Origin: Bacillus marasmi
GTDB taxonomy: Bacteria; Bacillota; Bacilli; Bacillales; Cytobacillaceae
Reading direction: 5' to 3'
Assembly (NCBI RefSeq): GCF_902168435.1
Contig: NZ_LR656172.1
Span: forward strand, 159,825 to 223,824
DNA length: 64,000 nucleotides
The translations under genes and the position numbers were made by a program. The notes below the pieces were generated by a model, which was given only the letters and a program-made list of their open reading frames with translations, made no database searches and had not been told where the DNA came from. Positions 35,485 through 44,711 of the stretch are shown one piece after another. Position 1 is the stretch's first letter, and each line of letters opens with the position of its first letter.

Positions 35485-36939
35485 TTAGTCTATTTTTATC
35501 ATATTATTTATTGTTTGAATATCCGTACAAGTATCTTCTACATTAATTGGATTTTTCTGTTCATTATTTAAAGAAAATATATTATTTTTAATAGTCCCTG
35601 ATTCACAGTTATTTCCGATGAGGATTGCCATATTAGTCTTACTGTCTTGTGTTAAGAGTATATTCTCGGTTATGTTAAATGAGTTTGAATTAAGAATGGT
35701 TATACCTCCAGCACCAAAGTGATTAAATTGGTTCTTTGTAATTATTAAATCACTAATTCCAGATAGGAATATAGAGGGTCTGTTATTCAACCCTAATTGG
35801 TTATTAAATACATTATTTTCTATCTTTAAAGATTGTATTTTTGCGTGTATACCATTTTTCTCCCATCCAAATCCAACAATGTTTTCCTTTTGAGTACGTT
35901 CGAAGGTGTTTCCTGAAATAATCGTTTTTTTACTGGATTGTGGTAAGGCTGTCTGTACTCCATCAATTGTTTTGGAAGACTCTCCATTTCCATCTGGATT
36001 GGAAAGAAAAATTCCTCGTGAACAATTAATAAATTTATTGTTCTTTATGATTGTGTCATACCATTTGAAATTTCTAATACCAGCAAATGTCATACCTTGG
36101 AAGCTATTGTTGTGAATTTTTATATTTGAATTGTACTTATCGTAAACAGTATAATGGTTTCCAATCCCAACTGGCCAAGCTGTTGTTCCCTTTGTTCCGC
36201 TTTCCCCGAATATGCAGTTTTTTATTTCCACGTTTTTATTAGGTGTTCCATTGAATGTACCAAATGCATTAAAACCAAATATAGTGTGTTCGGAAATCTG
36301 AATGGCTTCTGAATAGAAACGTGACTTATTTGGGGTTGTATCTTTAAAACCCAGAAATTTGCAATTTTCAATTAAGACGTTTTCAGAGGAAGATAGATCA
36401 ATAGCATGGAAACTAGAAATATCTCTAAAGACAACATTCTTGATGGTTATATTTTTTGCTCGAGCTATGCCGATAGCATTATATGAATCAGGATAATCTA
36501 GAATATTTCCTTCCCATATACCACCCTCAATTACAATATTTCCGTTCCCGTTGTATCCATCATAAGTATCTCCGTAATCCCCATTAATCATAAAAGAATT
36601 ATTGTGGCTCCGTAGAAAAATAGAATTTTCTTCAAGGATTAAATGTGTATTTCTATATATTTTTAAAGTTTTAGTAAGTTTATAATTACCAGAAGGAATA
36701 TATACTTGTATAATTTTGTTACTCTTTTTAACTTGGTCTAATGCTTCTTGGATCGCCATTGTATCATCATTAGTTCCGTTACCTTTTGCCCCATAAGTAC
36801 GCACATTTAATGATGATATTTGTTTTTCTTCTGGAAAATCATTGTCCTTTAATAGAAATAGTAGAGGAATTAATAAGATGGGGAAAATCCAAACCAGGTT
36901 CCTTCTCCATTCCCGTAGATTAGATAACCTTGTTTTCAT
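35485..36939 (-). CDS. Membrane-anchored parallel beta-helix protein (pectate lyase 3-like)
   Basis: 484 residues. One N-terminal signal-anchor helix (about 14-31) is followed by VRTYGAKGNGTNDDTMAIQEAL, here given in two parts as VRTYGAKGNGTNDD and TMAIQEAL, the opening of the pectate-lyase-3 superfamily, and then a long right-handed beta-helix with many NITIKN and LIENC turns. Such proteins cut or modify polysaccharides, so it may trim wall polymer outside the cell. No catalytic residues can be assigned with confidence. GGGGGAT precedes the ATG. It shares the strand of tagD but a terminator lies between them. Confidence 0.75.
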   Translation of the reverse strand: MKTRLSNLREWRRNLVWIFPILLIPLLFLLKDNDFPEEKQISSLNVRTYGAKGNGTNDDTMAIQEALDQVKKSNKIIQVYIPSGNYKLTKTLKIYRNTHLILEENSIFLRSHNNSFMINGDYGDTYDGYNGNGNIVIEGGIWEGNILDYPDSYNAIGIARAKNITIKNVVFRDISSFHAIDLSSSENVLIENCKFLGFKDTTPNKSRFYSEAIQISEHTIFGFNAFGTFNGTPNKNVEIKNCIFGESGTKGTTAWPVGIGNHYTVYDKYNSNIKIHNNSFQGMTFAGIRNFKWYDTIIKNNKFINCSRGIFLSNPDGNGESSKTIDGVQTALPQSSKKTIISGNTFERTQKENIVGFGWEKNGIHAKIQSLKIENNVFNNQLGLNNRPSIFLSGISDLIITKNQFNHFGAGGITILNSNSFNITENILLTQDSKTNMAILIGNNCESGTIKNNIFSLNNEQKNPINVEDTCTDIQTINNMIKID

Positions 36940-36971
36940 AATTCATATCCCCCTTCTCCATTACATTAAGT

Positions 36972-36998
36972 AAAAAAAGTCGCTAATAAAGCGACTTT
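36972..36998 (-). terminator. Terminator of tagD
   Basis: On the minus strand AAAGTCGC and GCGACTTT pair, followed by a T run. Confidence 0.8.
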
Positions 36999-37003
36999 AT
37001 AGA

Positions 37004-37399
37004 CTATTTTGCTGTTACTAATAATTCCTTTTTGATTTTTGTTGTGGAAATCCCAACAGTACGGGGTAAATAAGTTACCTCGCAATAGTCCTTTAGAAAG
37101 TCAAATTCACCTTCCCAGTCGTCTCCCATAACAAACACATCAATATCATGGTTTTTAACATCATTAATTTTTTGTTCCCAGTTATTTTCTGGAATAACCT
37201 CATCAACGTATCGGATCGCTTCAAGAATCATTTTTCGATTTTCATAGTTGTGGTATGCTTTTTTATTCTTTATTGCATTGAATTCGTCTGTTGAAATGGC
37301 TACAACAAGATAATCTCCTAATTCTCTTGCTCTTCTCAATAAGTTTATGTGCCCCCAATGAAGTAAGTCAAAAGTGCCATATGTAAGAACCTTTTTCAC
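37004..37399 (-). CDS. tagD: Glycerol-3-phosphate cytidylyltransferase
   Basis: Makes CDP-glycerol from CTP and glycerol 3-phosphate, the donor for teichoic acid synthesis. The protein begins KKVLTYGTFDLLHWGH with the GTFDxxHxGH nucleotide site and ends with PRTVGISTTKI, both hallmarks of TagD; 131 residues. I chose GTG 37399 after GGGAGGCG because it matches the TagD N-terminus; an ATG eight codons earlier lacks a site. Confidence 0.96.
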   Translation of the reverse strand: MKKVLTYGTFDLLHWGHINLLRRARELGDYLVVAISTDEFNAIKNKKAYHNYENRKMILEAIRYVDEVIPENNWEQKINDVKNHDIDVFVMGDDWEGEFDFLKDYCEVTYLPRTVGISTTKIKKELLVTAK

Positions 37400-37591
37400 G
37401 ATAATCGCCTCCCTGTATAACAATCTTTAATATATATATAATTTTTAATTGTGAATTTAATAGGGTTTATTATTGTAAGTAATTTACTAAAATAGTAATT
37501 ACAGTAATTATTTACTATATTTTACAATGTTAGATATTATATCACGGTTTATGCTAAAACTCTACAATTTTGTGAACTTTTAATATTGCGA

Positions 37592-38398
37592 TTATAGATA
37601 ATCAACAAAGCTTCTTTTAAATTTCGCGTGAAGAACTGCTCCAATCCAGAGAAAGATTAACACTAAAGTTAGGAAATAATAGGTATATTGAGCATTTTCA
37701 ATAAAGTACCAATTTGTGCCCAATAACGCTGAACGATAACCTTCAATAATATAGTAGAAAGGATTTAGTTTTAGTGCGTTTATGACGGTTCTAGGCATAC
37801 TATCACTTGTCCATAAGATAGGAGAAAGGTATAACAATACTCTTACTACAGCTTGCACTACCATTTGAACGTCGCGTATTATTGTTGACAATGTTGATGT
37901 AATTAATGAAATTGAAAACAACAGCACTAAATTAGCAATTAAAAAATATGGAAGTTGCAATATATAAAGAGTCGGAGGGTGACCTAAAACAGCTAGGATC
38001 CCCATAACGATGATAACCAGCAAAATATGGTGATATAGCTTTGAGGTAATGACATATGCAGGAACGACACTCATGGGAAAGTTCATCTTCGAGATGACTT
38101 TAATTCTAGAATATATTGATTTTGAGCCTTGAATGATGGCGTTAGAGGTAAAAAACCAAACAGTAATACCAGAAAGCATCCAAGGGAAAAACTCTATTCC
38201 TTCAATAGGCTCCCCGCCTCTAATCCCATAACCAAAAACAAACCAATATATACCGATTAGAATCATCGGATTGATGATTTCCCACAACATACCTAAATAA
38301 TGATTTCGATTTCCACTTTTTAGTTCAAAAAGGGATAACCGAATTACTAAATGAATGCTTCTTAAATTTTCTTTTATTACAGTAAATAATGAGTTCAT
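37592..38398 (-). CDS. tagG: Teichoic acid exporter permease TagG
   Basis: 268 residues, six membrane helices, ABC-2 family. LSLFELKSGNRNHYLGMLWEI at the N-terminus, written here as LSLFELKSGNR and NHYLGMLWEI, and SPILWTSDSMP near 205 match TagG. It forms the wall teichoic acid exporter with TagH. It overlaps the upstream TagF-like gene by four bases (ATGA), so polymer synthesis and export genes are coupled. Confidence 0.93.
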   Translation of the reverse strand: MNSLFTVIKENLRSIHLVIRLSLFELKSGNRNHYLGMLWEIINPMILIGIYWFVFGYGIRGGEPIEGIEFFPWMLSGITVWFFTSNAIIQGSKSIYSRIKVISKMNFPMSVVPAYVITSKLYHHILLVIIVMGILAVLGHPPTLYILQLPYFLIANLVLLFSISLITSTLSTIIRDVQMVVQAVVRVLLYLSPILWTSDSMPRTVINALKLNPFYYIIEGYRSALLGTNWYFIENAQYTYYFLTLVLIFLWIGAVLHAKFKRSFVDYL

Positions 38399-39603
38399 TT
38401 TACTACCCTTTCCGAAAATACACTTTTTACCACCATCTCAGTTGAAACACCGTGCTCAAGCTGACAAAACTTGTTGTAATAGTTTACTAACTTTTTATTT
38501 GTAGAGGTAGAATTTTCTATTGCATAGCGTTTTATTTCATCTATTAAAGATTCTGTTGTTCTTACCAATGGACCTGGTGCATTTTTTTCAAAATCAAAGT
38601 AAAAACCTCTAAGGATATCCCTATAACTGTCTATATCATATGTATAAAAAATAATAGGGCGTTTTAGGCATAAATAGTCAAAAAATACTGAAGAATAATC
38701 TGTTATCAGTAGATCGCTGATTAAATATAAATCTCGAATATCGCCGTAACTTGAATGATCAAAGACGAAGTCCTTGTATTTGGAAACATCCAGTCTATTA
38801 GAAATTAAATAATGAAGCCGTAAAACAATAACGTATTCATCCTTTAATGTATCTTGTAGTAAGGATAAGTTCATATGTAAAGAAAACTTATATTGACCTT
38901 TGGCAAAATACTCATCGTCGCGCCATGTCGGAGCATATAAAATAACCTTTTTGCCATGAGGTATTCCCAATTTATTTTTTATCACCTGTATGTTCTCTTC
39001 GGAATTACTAACAATCAGTTCATCGTTTCGTGGATAGCCGGTCTCTAGTATCCTGCTCCTATCAACATGAAAAGCTCTCGAAAAAATCTTTGTACTATAT
39101 GGATTTGGTGATATTAGATAATCCCATTTTTGTGATTCACGAAGGAATCCTTCTCGATATTTTTCTGTTGTCGTTTCTGGCATATGAACTTCCTCAATAT
39201 CAGTGCCCAATTTCTTAAGTGGGGTACCGTGCCATGTTTGTAAGTAAATCGTGTTTTTCGGTTTTTTTATCCATTGTGGCATTCTGCTATTTATTACCCA
39301 ATATTTTGCTCTTGGGACTGTGAACAACCATTTGATTGAGAGTCGCTTAATATATTGAATGCCTTTTTCATCAAACGTTCGTACATAGCGTTTATCAACA
39401 CTCCAAATCAATCTGTATTCTGGATAATTCTCTCGAAGATATTCATAGATAGCTCGAGGATTGCAGCTGTACTGTCTACCAAGAAAACTTTCAAAAACAA
39501 CTAAATTTTTATCCTTTGGTAATACGCCTAGTAGATTGAATAGTATTTGATAGATTTTTGTAACTACTGATGTTAGCTTTAGCCGAGTTAATATATTCTT
39601 CAT
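38395..39603 (-). CDS. TagF/TagB-like CDP-glycerol glycerophosphotransferase
   Basis: 402 residues (413 from the earlier ATG at 39636). It carries the family motifs YLQTWHGTPLKKLGTD, YAPTWRDDEY, and LLITDYSSVFFDYL with the HGT-type catalytic histidine. It lacks the long N-terminal part of B. subtilis TagF, so it may act as a TarF-like primer-adding enzyme or a short polymerase. ATG 39603 has GAAGG upstream and is preferred. Membrane-associated on the inner face. First gene of a pair with tagG; tagB lies upstream on the same strand. Confidence 0.88.
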   Translation of the reverse strand: MKNILTRLKLTSVVTKIYQILFNLLGVLPKDKNLVVFESFLGRQYSCNPRAIYEYLRENYPEYRLIWSVDKRYVRTFDEKGIQYIKRLSIKWLFTVPRAKYWVINSRMPQWIKKPKNTIYLQTWHGTPLKKLGTDIEEVHMPETTTEKYREGFLRESQKWDYLISPNPYSTKIFSRAFHVDRSRILETGYPRNDELIVSNSEENIQVIKNKLGIPHGKKVILYAPTWRDDEYFAKGQYKFSLHMNLSLLQDTLKDEYVIVLRLHYLISNRLDVSKYKDFVFDHSSYGDIRDLYLISDLLITDYSSVFFDYLCLKRPIIFYTYDIDSYRDILRGFYFDFEKNAPGPLVRTTESLIDEIKRYAIENSTSTNKKLVNYYNKFCQLEHGVSTEMVVKSVFSERVVK

Positions 39604-39687
39604 TTCTTTATGACCTTCTTTAATCAGTTGCTTCATTAATATAGTGAAAAAATAAAATTAAAATTTTGTCATTTATTTATTAAATTG

Positions 39688-40881
39688 TTATGTTAGTTTG
39701 CTTCTAATATATTGTTCTAACTTTTTTGATGAGGTTCCATTTGAATAACGATTCCATTTATTTGAAAACTCATGAATTAACTTAATATCAAATTGATTTC
39801 CTTTTATTACCTCTATTATTTCACTCGTATCGAAACATTTTGGTCCTGGAATTTCTTGGAGAAAGTTAGGGATTGTTCCTCTTTCTCTTTGATAGGTTTT
39901 CAAATCAGGTAGAAAGAAAATCATAGGCTTTTTTAAGAAAGCAAATTCAAATGGTATTGATGAATAATCTGTTATTAAAAAATCAACTATAGTAAGCAGT
40001 CTGTTTATTCCTCGTAAACTAGAGAAGTCAAAAGCAAAATTAGGATACTGACTTTCTAAGTTCGTATCGATTTTCACAGTGGGATGCAGTTTTATAAGTA
40101 ATACATACTCATCATTTAATTCTTGGTACATTTCTCTGATATCAAGATGCATCTTGCAACTGTCAAATTCATAATCCCGGAATGTCGGTGCATACAAAAT
40201 AACCTTTTTTTCTTTAAATATAGGGTACTTTGAATAGAAATAAGCTTGAGCGGCCTCTATACTTTCCAGGTTATAAAAAAAATCTGTTCTAGGTATGCCG
40301 GTACGCAAAATACTTTGACGTGATACATCAAATGCGTCCATAAATATATTAGCCATTGCGTCAGAACCTACAATGACTTTATCGAATTTTTGATAGACCT
40401 TCCTAAACCTCTGTTTTGCAATTTCATTTCTGTATATTACTGAGCGATCCTTCAGGCCAAATGCTTTTAAAGCCCCAGCAGCATGCCAAAGCTGAATACA
40501 TTCGACGCCTTCCTTAAAATCTATTACAGATAAAAAGGCATAGTAATTATCAATGATGATGATTTTCGATGATGCAAGATGACGAATAGCGCGAATCCAT
40601 TGTATGGCGTTGGGAGACTCAAAGGGGATAATGGATATATTATTAAACTTCCTTTGTAAAGGCTTTATTATCTTTGGTTTACACAAAAGAACGATTTCAG
40701 CTGAAAGATTGTTCATAATCATTTCATTAATAACAAAGGTTGGATTCCCTGTAAAACCCACTACAAAGGTCACTTTGTTTTTTTTCGGGAATACCTTACA
40801 AAAATTAAAAACTACTTTAAAGAGCCATAAGTAACCATTCTTTAATAACTCCTTTAGGCCATCATTACTTAGTAAATTCAT
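39688..40881 (-). CDS. tagB: Teichoic acid glycerophosphate primase TagB
   Basis: 397 residues. CIQLWHAAGALKAFGLKDR near 125 is the TagB form of the catalytic block, and YAPTFRDYEF and LLITDYSSIPFEFA follow. TagB adds the first glycerol phosphate to the ManNAc-GlcNAc lipid. The ATG has no strong ribosome site; GGAGATATGAGGGG lies too far upstream. The 85-base gap to the TagF-like gene suggests one transcript. TagA and TagO are not in view. Confidence 0.85.
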   Translation of the reverse strand: MNLLSNDGLKELLKNGYLWLFKVVFNFCKVFPKKNKVTFVVGFTGNPTFVINEMIMNNLSAEIVLLCKPKIIKPLQRKFNNISIIPFESPNAIQWIRAIRHLASSKIIIIDNYYAFLSVIDFKEGVECIQLWHAAGALKAFGLKDRSVIYRNEIAKQRFRKVYQKFDKVIVGSDAMANIFMDAFDVSRQSILRTGIPRTDFFYNLESIEAAQAYFYSKYPIFKEKKVILYAPTFRDYEFDSCKMHLDIREMYQELNDEYVLLIKLHPTVKIDTNLESQYPNFAFDFSSLRGINRLLTIVDFLITDYSSIPFEFAFLKKPMIFFLPDLKTYQRERGTIPNFLQEIPGPKCFDTSEIIEVIKGNQFDIKLIHEFSNKWNRYSNGTSSKKLEQYIRSKLT

Positions 40882-41038
40882 AATTATTTTAAGGGAAAAG
40901 ATTATAATAAAAGTTACCCCTCATATCTCCTCATAATTCTTTTTCAAAATTCATTTTTTACAATACATAACTCTAATGTTAAATTGTAGTAATTTTTGCC
41001 TATAAAAGTCAATAAAATTTGAAAATTTTAAATAATTA

Positions 41039-41068
41039 GGTGCCTGTCACCGCCCGAATTTTGTCGAA
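41039..41068 (+). repeat. Dispersed GGTGCCTGTCACC repeat
   Basis: One copy, GAATTTTGTCGAA type. Confidence 0.9.
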
Positions 41069-41115
41069 TGGCATGGTGGGATTATAGGGAAAAAAAGAAG
41101 CTACCCTTTAGGAAA

Positions 41116-41151
41116 AAAGCCGATATTCCCAAAACAAGGAATATCGGCTTT
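41116..41151 (-). terminator. Terminator of the TagH-like outer protein gene
   Basis: AAAGCCGATATTCC pairs perfectly with GGAATATCGGCTTT. Confidence 0.85.
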
Positions 41152-41157
41152 AGTATT

Positions 41158-42144
41158 TTATTTTTGTTCTGGAGTTTCCACTGGTTCAGCTGGCTGCTCA
41201 GGCGGTTTAGTGTCGTCAGGTGGCGGCTCAGGTGTTGGTGTGTCATCTCCTGGTGTTACTGGAGGTGGTTCAGGCTTCGGATCCTCCGGTGGTGTAACTG
41301 GTTTAGGGTCTGGCTTGTTATTTCCTGGTGTAGTAGGCGCTGGAGTTGGATTTGGCGTAGGTGTATTAGTCTTTCCAGACGATTTCTGGGAAGAGCTGTC
41401 ACTGTTAGTTTTATTTTTTTGCTGCTTATCTGCATCGTTATTTTTTTTCTTTTTAACAACTTGTGAATCGTTTTCTTCTGGTTGTTCCTGGGAAACTGTT
41501 GTATCCTCTACAGTCTGAACTGGATCAAGTACTGGCAGTATGGTCATTTTATTAAACAATTTATCATCAGTAGTATAAAGGATATAATCGTATTTTTGCC
41601 CATGGTATAGGTACGCTTTATCTTCTAAATGAAATACTGGTTTCCCTGCGAACTCTTTAATTTGCTTCGAACCGGATGAAATAATATCAAGAGTTACCCC
41701 TTCGACAACGTTCTTCGAATTATAAACGACCTCGATGTGTTTTAACATGGAAGCATCAATGGCTTCTACCTCAGGTTTGGTCTTCCCAATGAGAGAGGTG
41801 GCCAAGTGTAGTTCCTCGGCGGTAATGAATTTTTCAGAAGCAGAAATGAATTGCGCTTCGTCAATTCTAGGTCTATCTGGCAAGATTGCTGCCGCACCGT
41901 TTTCTTTTTTGTCACCATAGTAAAATTTTGATAGTATGACGCTTTCGACCGGAGCAGTTTTCGTCGTACCATTGTTCATGGTTTTAAGAAGGTTATCCAC
42001 TGTTGCTTTTTGCGAAGTAGCAGCAGCACTATTTGTTGCTTTTTTGGCCGGTTCACCATTATTCACATAAGTGATGACACCGCCCACAGAAAGTACAATC
42101 AAGATACCGTATGTGATGAGTACTTTCCTATCAGGTATTAACAT
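41158..42144 (-). CDS. Free-standing TagH outer-domain protein
   Basis: 328 residues. One N-terminal membrane helix (KVLITYGILIVLSVGGVITY) is followed by a domain that aligns along its length with the outer part of the TagH at 23.0 kb: FYYGD, then LATSLIGKTKPEVEAID, VVEGVTLDII, and DKAYLYHGQKYDYILY. It ends in the same kind of proline-rich tail. The ATPase part is absent. It therefore looks like a partial duplicate of tagH that keeps only the anchor, outer domain and tail. ATG 42144 follows AAAGGAAG. The promoter also resembles that of tagH. It may assist or compete with the TagGH exporter outside the membrane. Confidence 0.85.
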   Translation of the reverse strand: MLIPDRKVLITYGILIVLSVGGVITYVNNGEPAKKATNSAAATSQKATVDNLLKTMNNGTTKTAPVESVILSKFYYGDKKENGAAAILPDRPRIDEAQFISASEKFITAEELHLATSLIGKTKPEVEAIDASMLKHIEVVYNSKNVVEGVTLDIISSGSKQIKEFAGKPVFHLEDKAYLYHGQKYDYILYTTDDKLFNKMTILPVLDPVQTVEDTTVSQEQPEENDSQVVKKKKNNDADKQQKNKTNSDSSSQKSSGKTNTPTPNPTPAPTTPGNNKPDPKPVTPPEDPKPEPPPVTPGDDTPTPEPPPDDTKPPEQPAEPVETPEQK

Positions 42145-42381
42145 AGTGTTTCTTCCTTTCAATATATTATCATTGTTAAACCGGAGGAATGGAGTTAGCG
42201 TATTTCTCCCTTCACATCATTAAATCACGTATGAACTTTAATGCTAATTACTCCGGTAACATCGTCTTTTGAAAAAATCGAGATGTCTATCTGACTACTA
42301 AATTATTCCATACATGAATAATAGCACAAAATGACGGACTTATTAGAAAAAAGTAATAAAAATGGCAAATATCACCCAAAG

Positions 42382-42411
42382 GGTGCCTGTCACCGCCCGA
42401 ATTTTGTCGAA
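42382..42411 (+). repeat. Dispersed GGTGCCTGTCACC repeat
   Basis: One copy, GAATTTTGTCGAA type. Confidence 0.9.
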
Positions 42412-42504
42412 TTTTCATTAAATTCCATTTTGTCATGAAACTATCAAATTCACAGTAGTCTGTCTTCCGTTATTTTCCTTTACAATAAAGAGAGTGGTGA
42501 TGTT

Positions 42505-42520
42505 TGTGAATATTTTCACA
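42505..42520. promoter_or_regulatory. Perfect Crp/Fnr-family site
   Basis: TGTGAATATTTTCACA fits TGTGA-N6-TCACA exactly, the Fnr consensus of Bacillus. It is centred about 46 bases before the start codon of the reductase gene. Confidence 0.7.
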
Positions 42521-42558
42521 GAAAACAGAAAAACAAGCAAGAATGGGAGGCTACATAT

Positions 42559-44535
42559 ATGAATTACCAAAACATCTTTAAACAAGGCCAAATCGGCAAT
42601 TTAACTTTGAAAAACAGAATCGTCATGCCCCCGATGGGAACGAATTTAGCTGGTCCTGAAGGTGAAGTGACGGATGAGTTAGTTGCTTATTACGAAGAAC
42701 GAGCCAAGGGTGGAACAGGGTTAATTATTACGGAATTTACTTGTATCGATTATGAATATGGAAAAGGATTCATAAGACAATTAAGGCTTGATGATGATCG
42801 CTTTATCCCTGGAATTAAGCGTATCGCCGATGCTGTTCATCAATATGGCGCCAAGGTTTTTGTGCAAATCCATCATGCAGGCAGACAGTCTAGCTCTGCC
42901 TTAATCAATGGCAAGCAAATCGTTGCCCCTAGTAGCATTGCCAGTGCTGCCGTAGGTGAAGAGCCCCGCGAATTAACGACAGCAGAGGTAAAGGAACTAG
43001 TTACTGAATTTATCCAATCTGCTGTGAGATGTAAAGAGGCTGGCATTGATGGCGTTGAAATCCACGGTGCCCACGGTTATTTGATTAACCAATTCTTAAG
43101 CCCGCAGTCAAACGTGCGAACCGATGAATATGGTGGCAGCTTCGAAACCCGGATGAGATTTATCGAAGAAATCATTGCCGGGATTAGAGAAAAGTGTGGT
43201 CCGGATTACCCAGTAACCGTTCGTCTTAGCGTTGATGAATTCGTTGAAGGTGGAATCGATTTAGAGCTCGGGAAGCAGATTAGTCGATACCTGGAAAAAA
43301 TAGGAGTAGATGGTCTCCATATTAGCTGCGGAACCTATGAATCGATGGATAGAATCATTGAATCTCCACTATTTAAACAGGGCTGGAGAGTCTACTTGGC
43401 TGAGGAAATCAAAAAAGAAGTTAACATTCCGGTTATCACGGTTGGGAACATTCGCGAGCCACAATTTGTCGAGGACATTTTAACTGAAGGAAAAGCAGAC
43501 TTTGTCGCGATAGGCAGGGGATTAATTGCAGACCCTGAGTGGGTCAACAAGACAATGGAAGGCCGCGAAGCAGAAATTAGAAAATGTATAAGCTGCCTCC
43601 ACTGTATCCATTCAGCAATGGGGGGCTCGCACGTTTTATGTTCAATCAATGCTCGAGCGGGCCGTGAGCTTGAGTTCGAAGTGCCAGAGCAAATGCAAGC
43701 GCAAGCGAGAGCGAAGGAACACCTTTCTGTTGGTAAAAATCGTCCTGTTGTGGTCGTCGGCGGTGGTCCAGGTGGAATGGAAGCAGCGCGAACTCTTGCA
43801 TTAAAAGGACACACGGTAACTCTTTTTGAAAAAGGTAATCGGCTTGGTGGCCAATTGCATCTTGTCACGGATCCTACTTATCGAGAAAAGATGACTTGGC
43901 ACATTAATTACCTTAGCAGTGAAATGAAACGGTTGAATATCGATGTTCGACTGAACACAGAAGCAACCGTTGTTGAGATAACCGCAATGGAACCACATGC
44001 TGTAATATTGGCAACAGGCGGACGACCTGCCCTCCCACAGGTTGAGGGCAATGATTTAAACCATATCTATACTTATGAAGATATGAAATTAAAGGATTTA
44101 GATTTTAAAAATAAAAAAGTGACAGTGGTCGGCAGTGGCATGATCTGTCATGGAACGAACCGACGTCTTGCCGAAGCGGGGAATGAGGTGACATTTGTTG
44201 AAATCCCTACGAAAGCAAGCAAAAGAATTGGAGCTGATACTAGACTAAGATTGCTAGATAAGCTCAAACAACTCGATGTGAACATTGTTACTGATCATAA
44301 GGTGGATAGAATCCTTCCAGACCGCATTGTTGTCGAGGAATTGGATTCTGGGAAACAGTCAGAATTTGAAACAGACTATATCATTGTCGCAATGGGTGTT
44401 GAGGCCTATAACCCATTGGAAGAAAGCTTAAGAGCGGAAATGGACCATAATATATTCGTAATCGGTGATGCAGCAGGCTACGCTTCACTCGGTGACGCAA
44501 CCCGCGACGCCTTCGAAAAAGCCTATAACCTCTAA
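42559..44535 (+). CDS. 2,4-dienoyl-CoA reductase-like old yellow enzyme
   Basis: 658 residues. A FMN-binding TIM barrel (about 1-340; IHHAGRQSS, EIHGAHGYLINQFLSP, RTDEYGGS) is followed by a 4Fe-4S cluster motif and an FAD/NAD(P)H reductase part (VVVVGGGPGGMEAARTLALKG near 393; IFVIGDAAGYASLGDA near the end). The cluster motif reads CISCLHC then C after 11 residues, so the second gap has two residues where FadH has three. Relatives reduce enoate groups, such as FadH and bile-acid or cinnamate reductases. GGGAGG lies 8 bases before the ATG. The Fnr-type site upstream fits an oxygen-limited role. Confidence 0.9.
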   Translation: MNYQNIFKQGQIGNLTLKNRIVMPPMGTNLAGPEGEVTDELVAYYEERAKGGTGLIITEFTCIDYEYGKGFIRQLRLDDDRFIPGIKRIADAVHQYGAKVFVQIHHAGRQSSSALINGKQIVAPSSIASAAVGEEPRELTTAEVKELVTEFIQSAVRCKEAGIDGVEIHGAHGYLINQFLSPQSNVRTDEYGGSFETRMRFIEEIIAGIREKCGPDYPVTVRLSVDEFVEGGIDLELGKQISRYLEKIGVDGLHISCGTYESMDRIIESPLFKQGWRVYLAEEIKKEVNIPVITVGNIREPQFVEDILTEGKADFVAIGRGLIADPEWVNKTMEGREAEIRKCISCLHCIHSAMGGSHVLCSINARAGRELEFEVPEQMQAQARAKEHLSVGKNRPVVVVGGGPGGMEAARTLALKGHTVTLFEKGNRLGGQLHLVTDPTYREKMTWHINYLSSEMKRLNIDVRLNTEATVVEITAMEPHAVILATGGRPALPQVEGNDLNHIYTYEDMKLKDLDFKNKKVTVVGSGMICHGTNRRLAEAGNEVTFVEIPTKASKRIGADTRLRLLDKLKQLDVNIVTDHKVDRILPDRIVVEELDSGKQSEFETDYIIVAMGVEAYNPLEESLRAEMDHNIFVIGDAAGYASLGDATRDAFEKAYNL

Positions 44536-44565
44536 GGTGCCTGTCACCACCCGAATTTTGTCGAA
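44536..44565 (+). repeat. Dispersed GGTGCCTGTCACC repeat
   Basis: One copy joined directly to the preceding TAA stop codon. Confidence 0.9.
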
Positions 44566-44598
44566 TTTTTTGCTTGTTTAGGTAGTGAGTGACCTTGC

Positions 44599-44650
44599 TG
44601 ACTGCCTGCAATGCTGCAAGACTGCAAGACTGCAAAGCTGCAAGACTGCA
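44599..44650. repeat. Short tandem CTGCAAGA/CTGCAA repeat
   Basis: About six imperfect 8-bp units, CTGCAAGA or CTGCAA(AG). Probably slippage DNA. Confidence 0.7.
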
Positions 44651-44664
44651 TCTCCATGTATAGT

Positions 44665-44703
44665 AAAACCCGCTTCAGAGCCAAATCTGAGAGCGGGTTT
44701 TTT
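44665..44703. terminator. Bidirectional terminator between convergent genes
   Basis: AAAACCCGCT pairs with AGCGGGTTTT, with extra pairing of CAGA and TCTG inside, followed by TTTTT. Confidence 0.85.
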
Positions 44704-44711
44704 CGCAAATT

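Larger units (their letters stand above)
42145..42558. other. Intergenic region between divergent genes
   Basis: Holds the tagH-like promoter block near 42318-42345 (minus strand), a dispersed repeat at 42382-42411 and an Fnr-type site at 42505-42520. No gene seen. Confidence 0.6.

Noticed and set aside
41068-41518. Plus-strand ORFs opposite the TagH-like tail gene
   Set aside because: Antisense of a proline-rich tail; W/S/C-rich composition is not protein-like.
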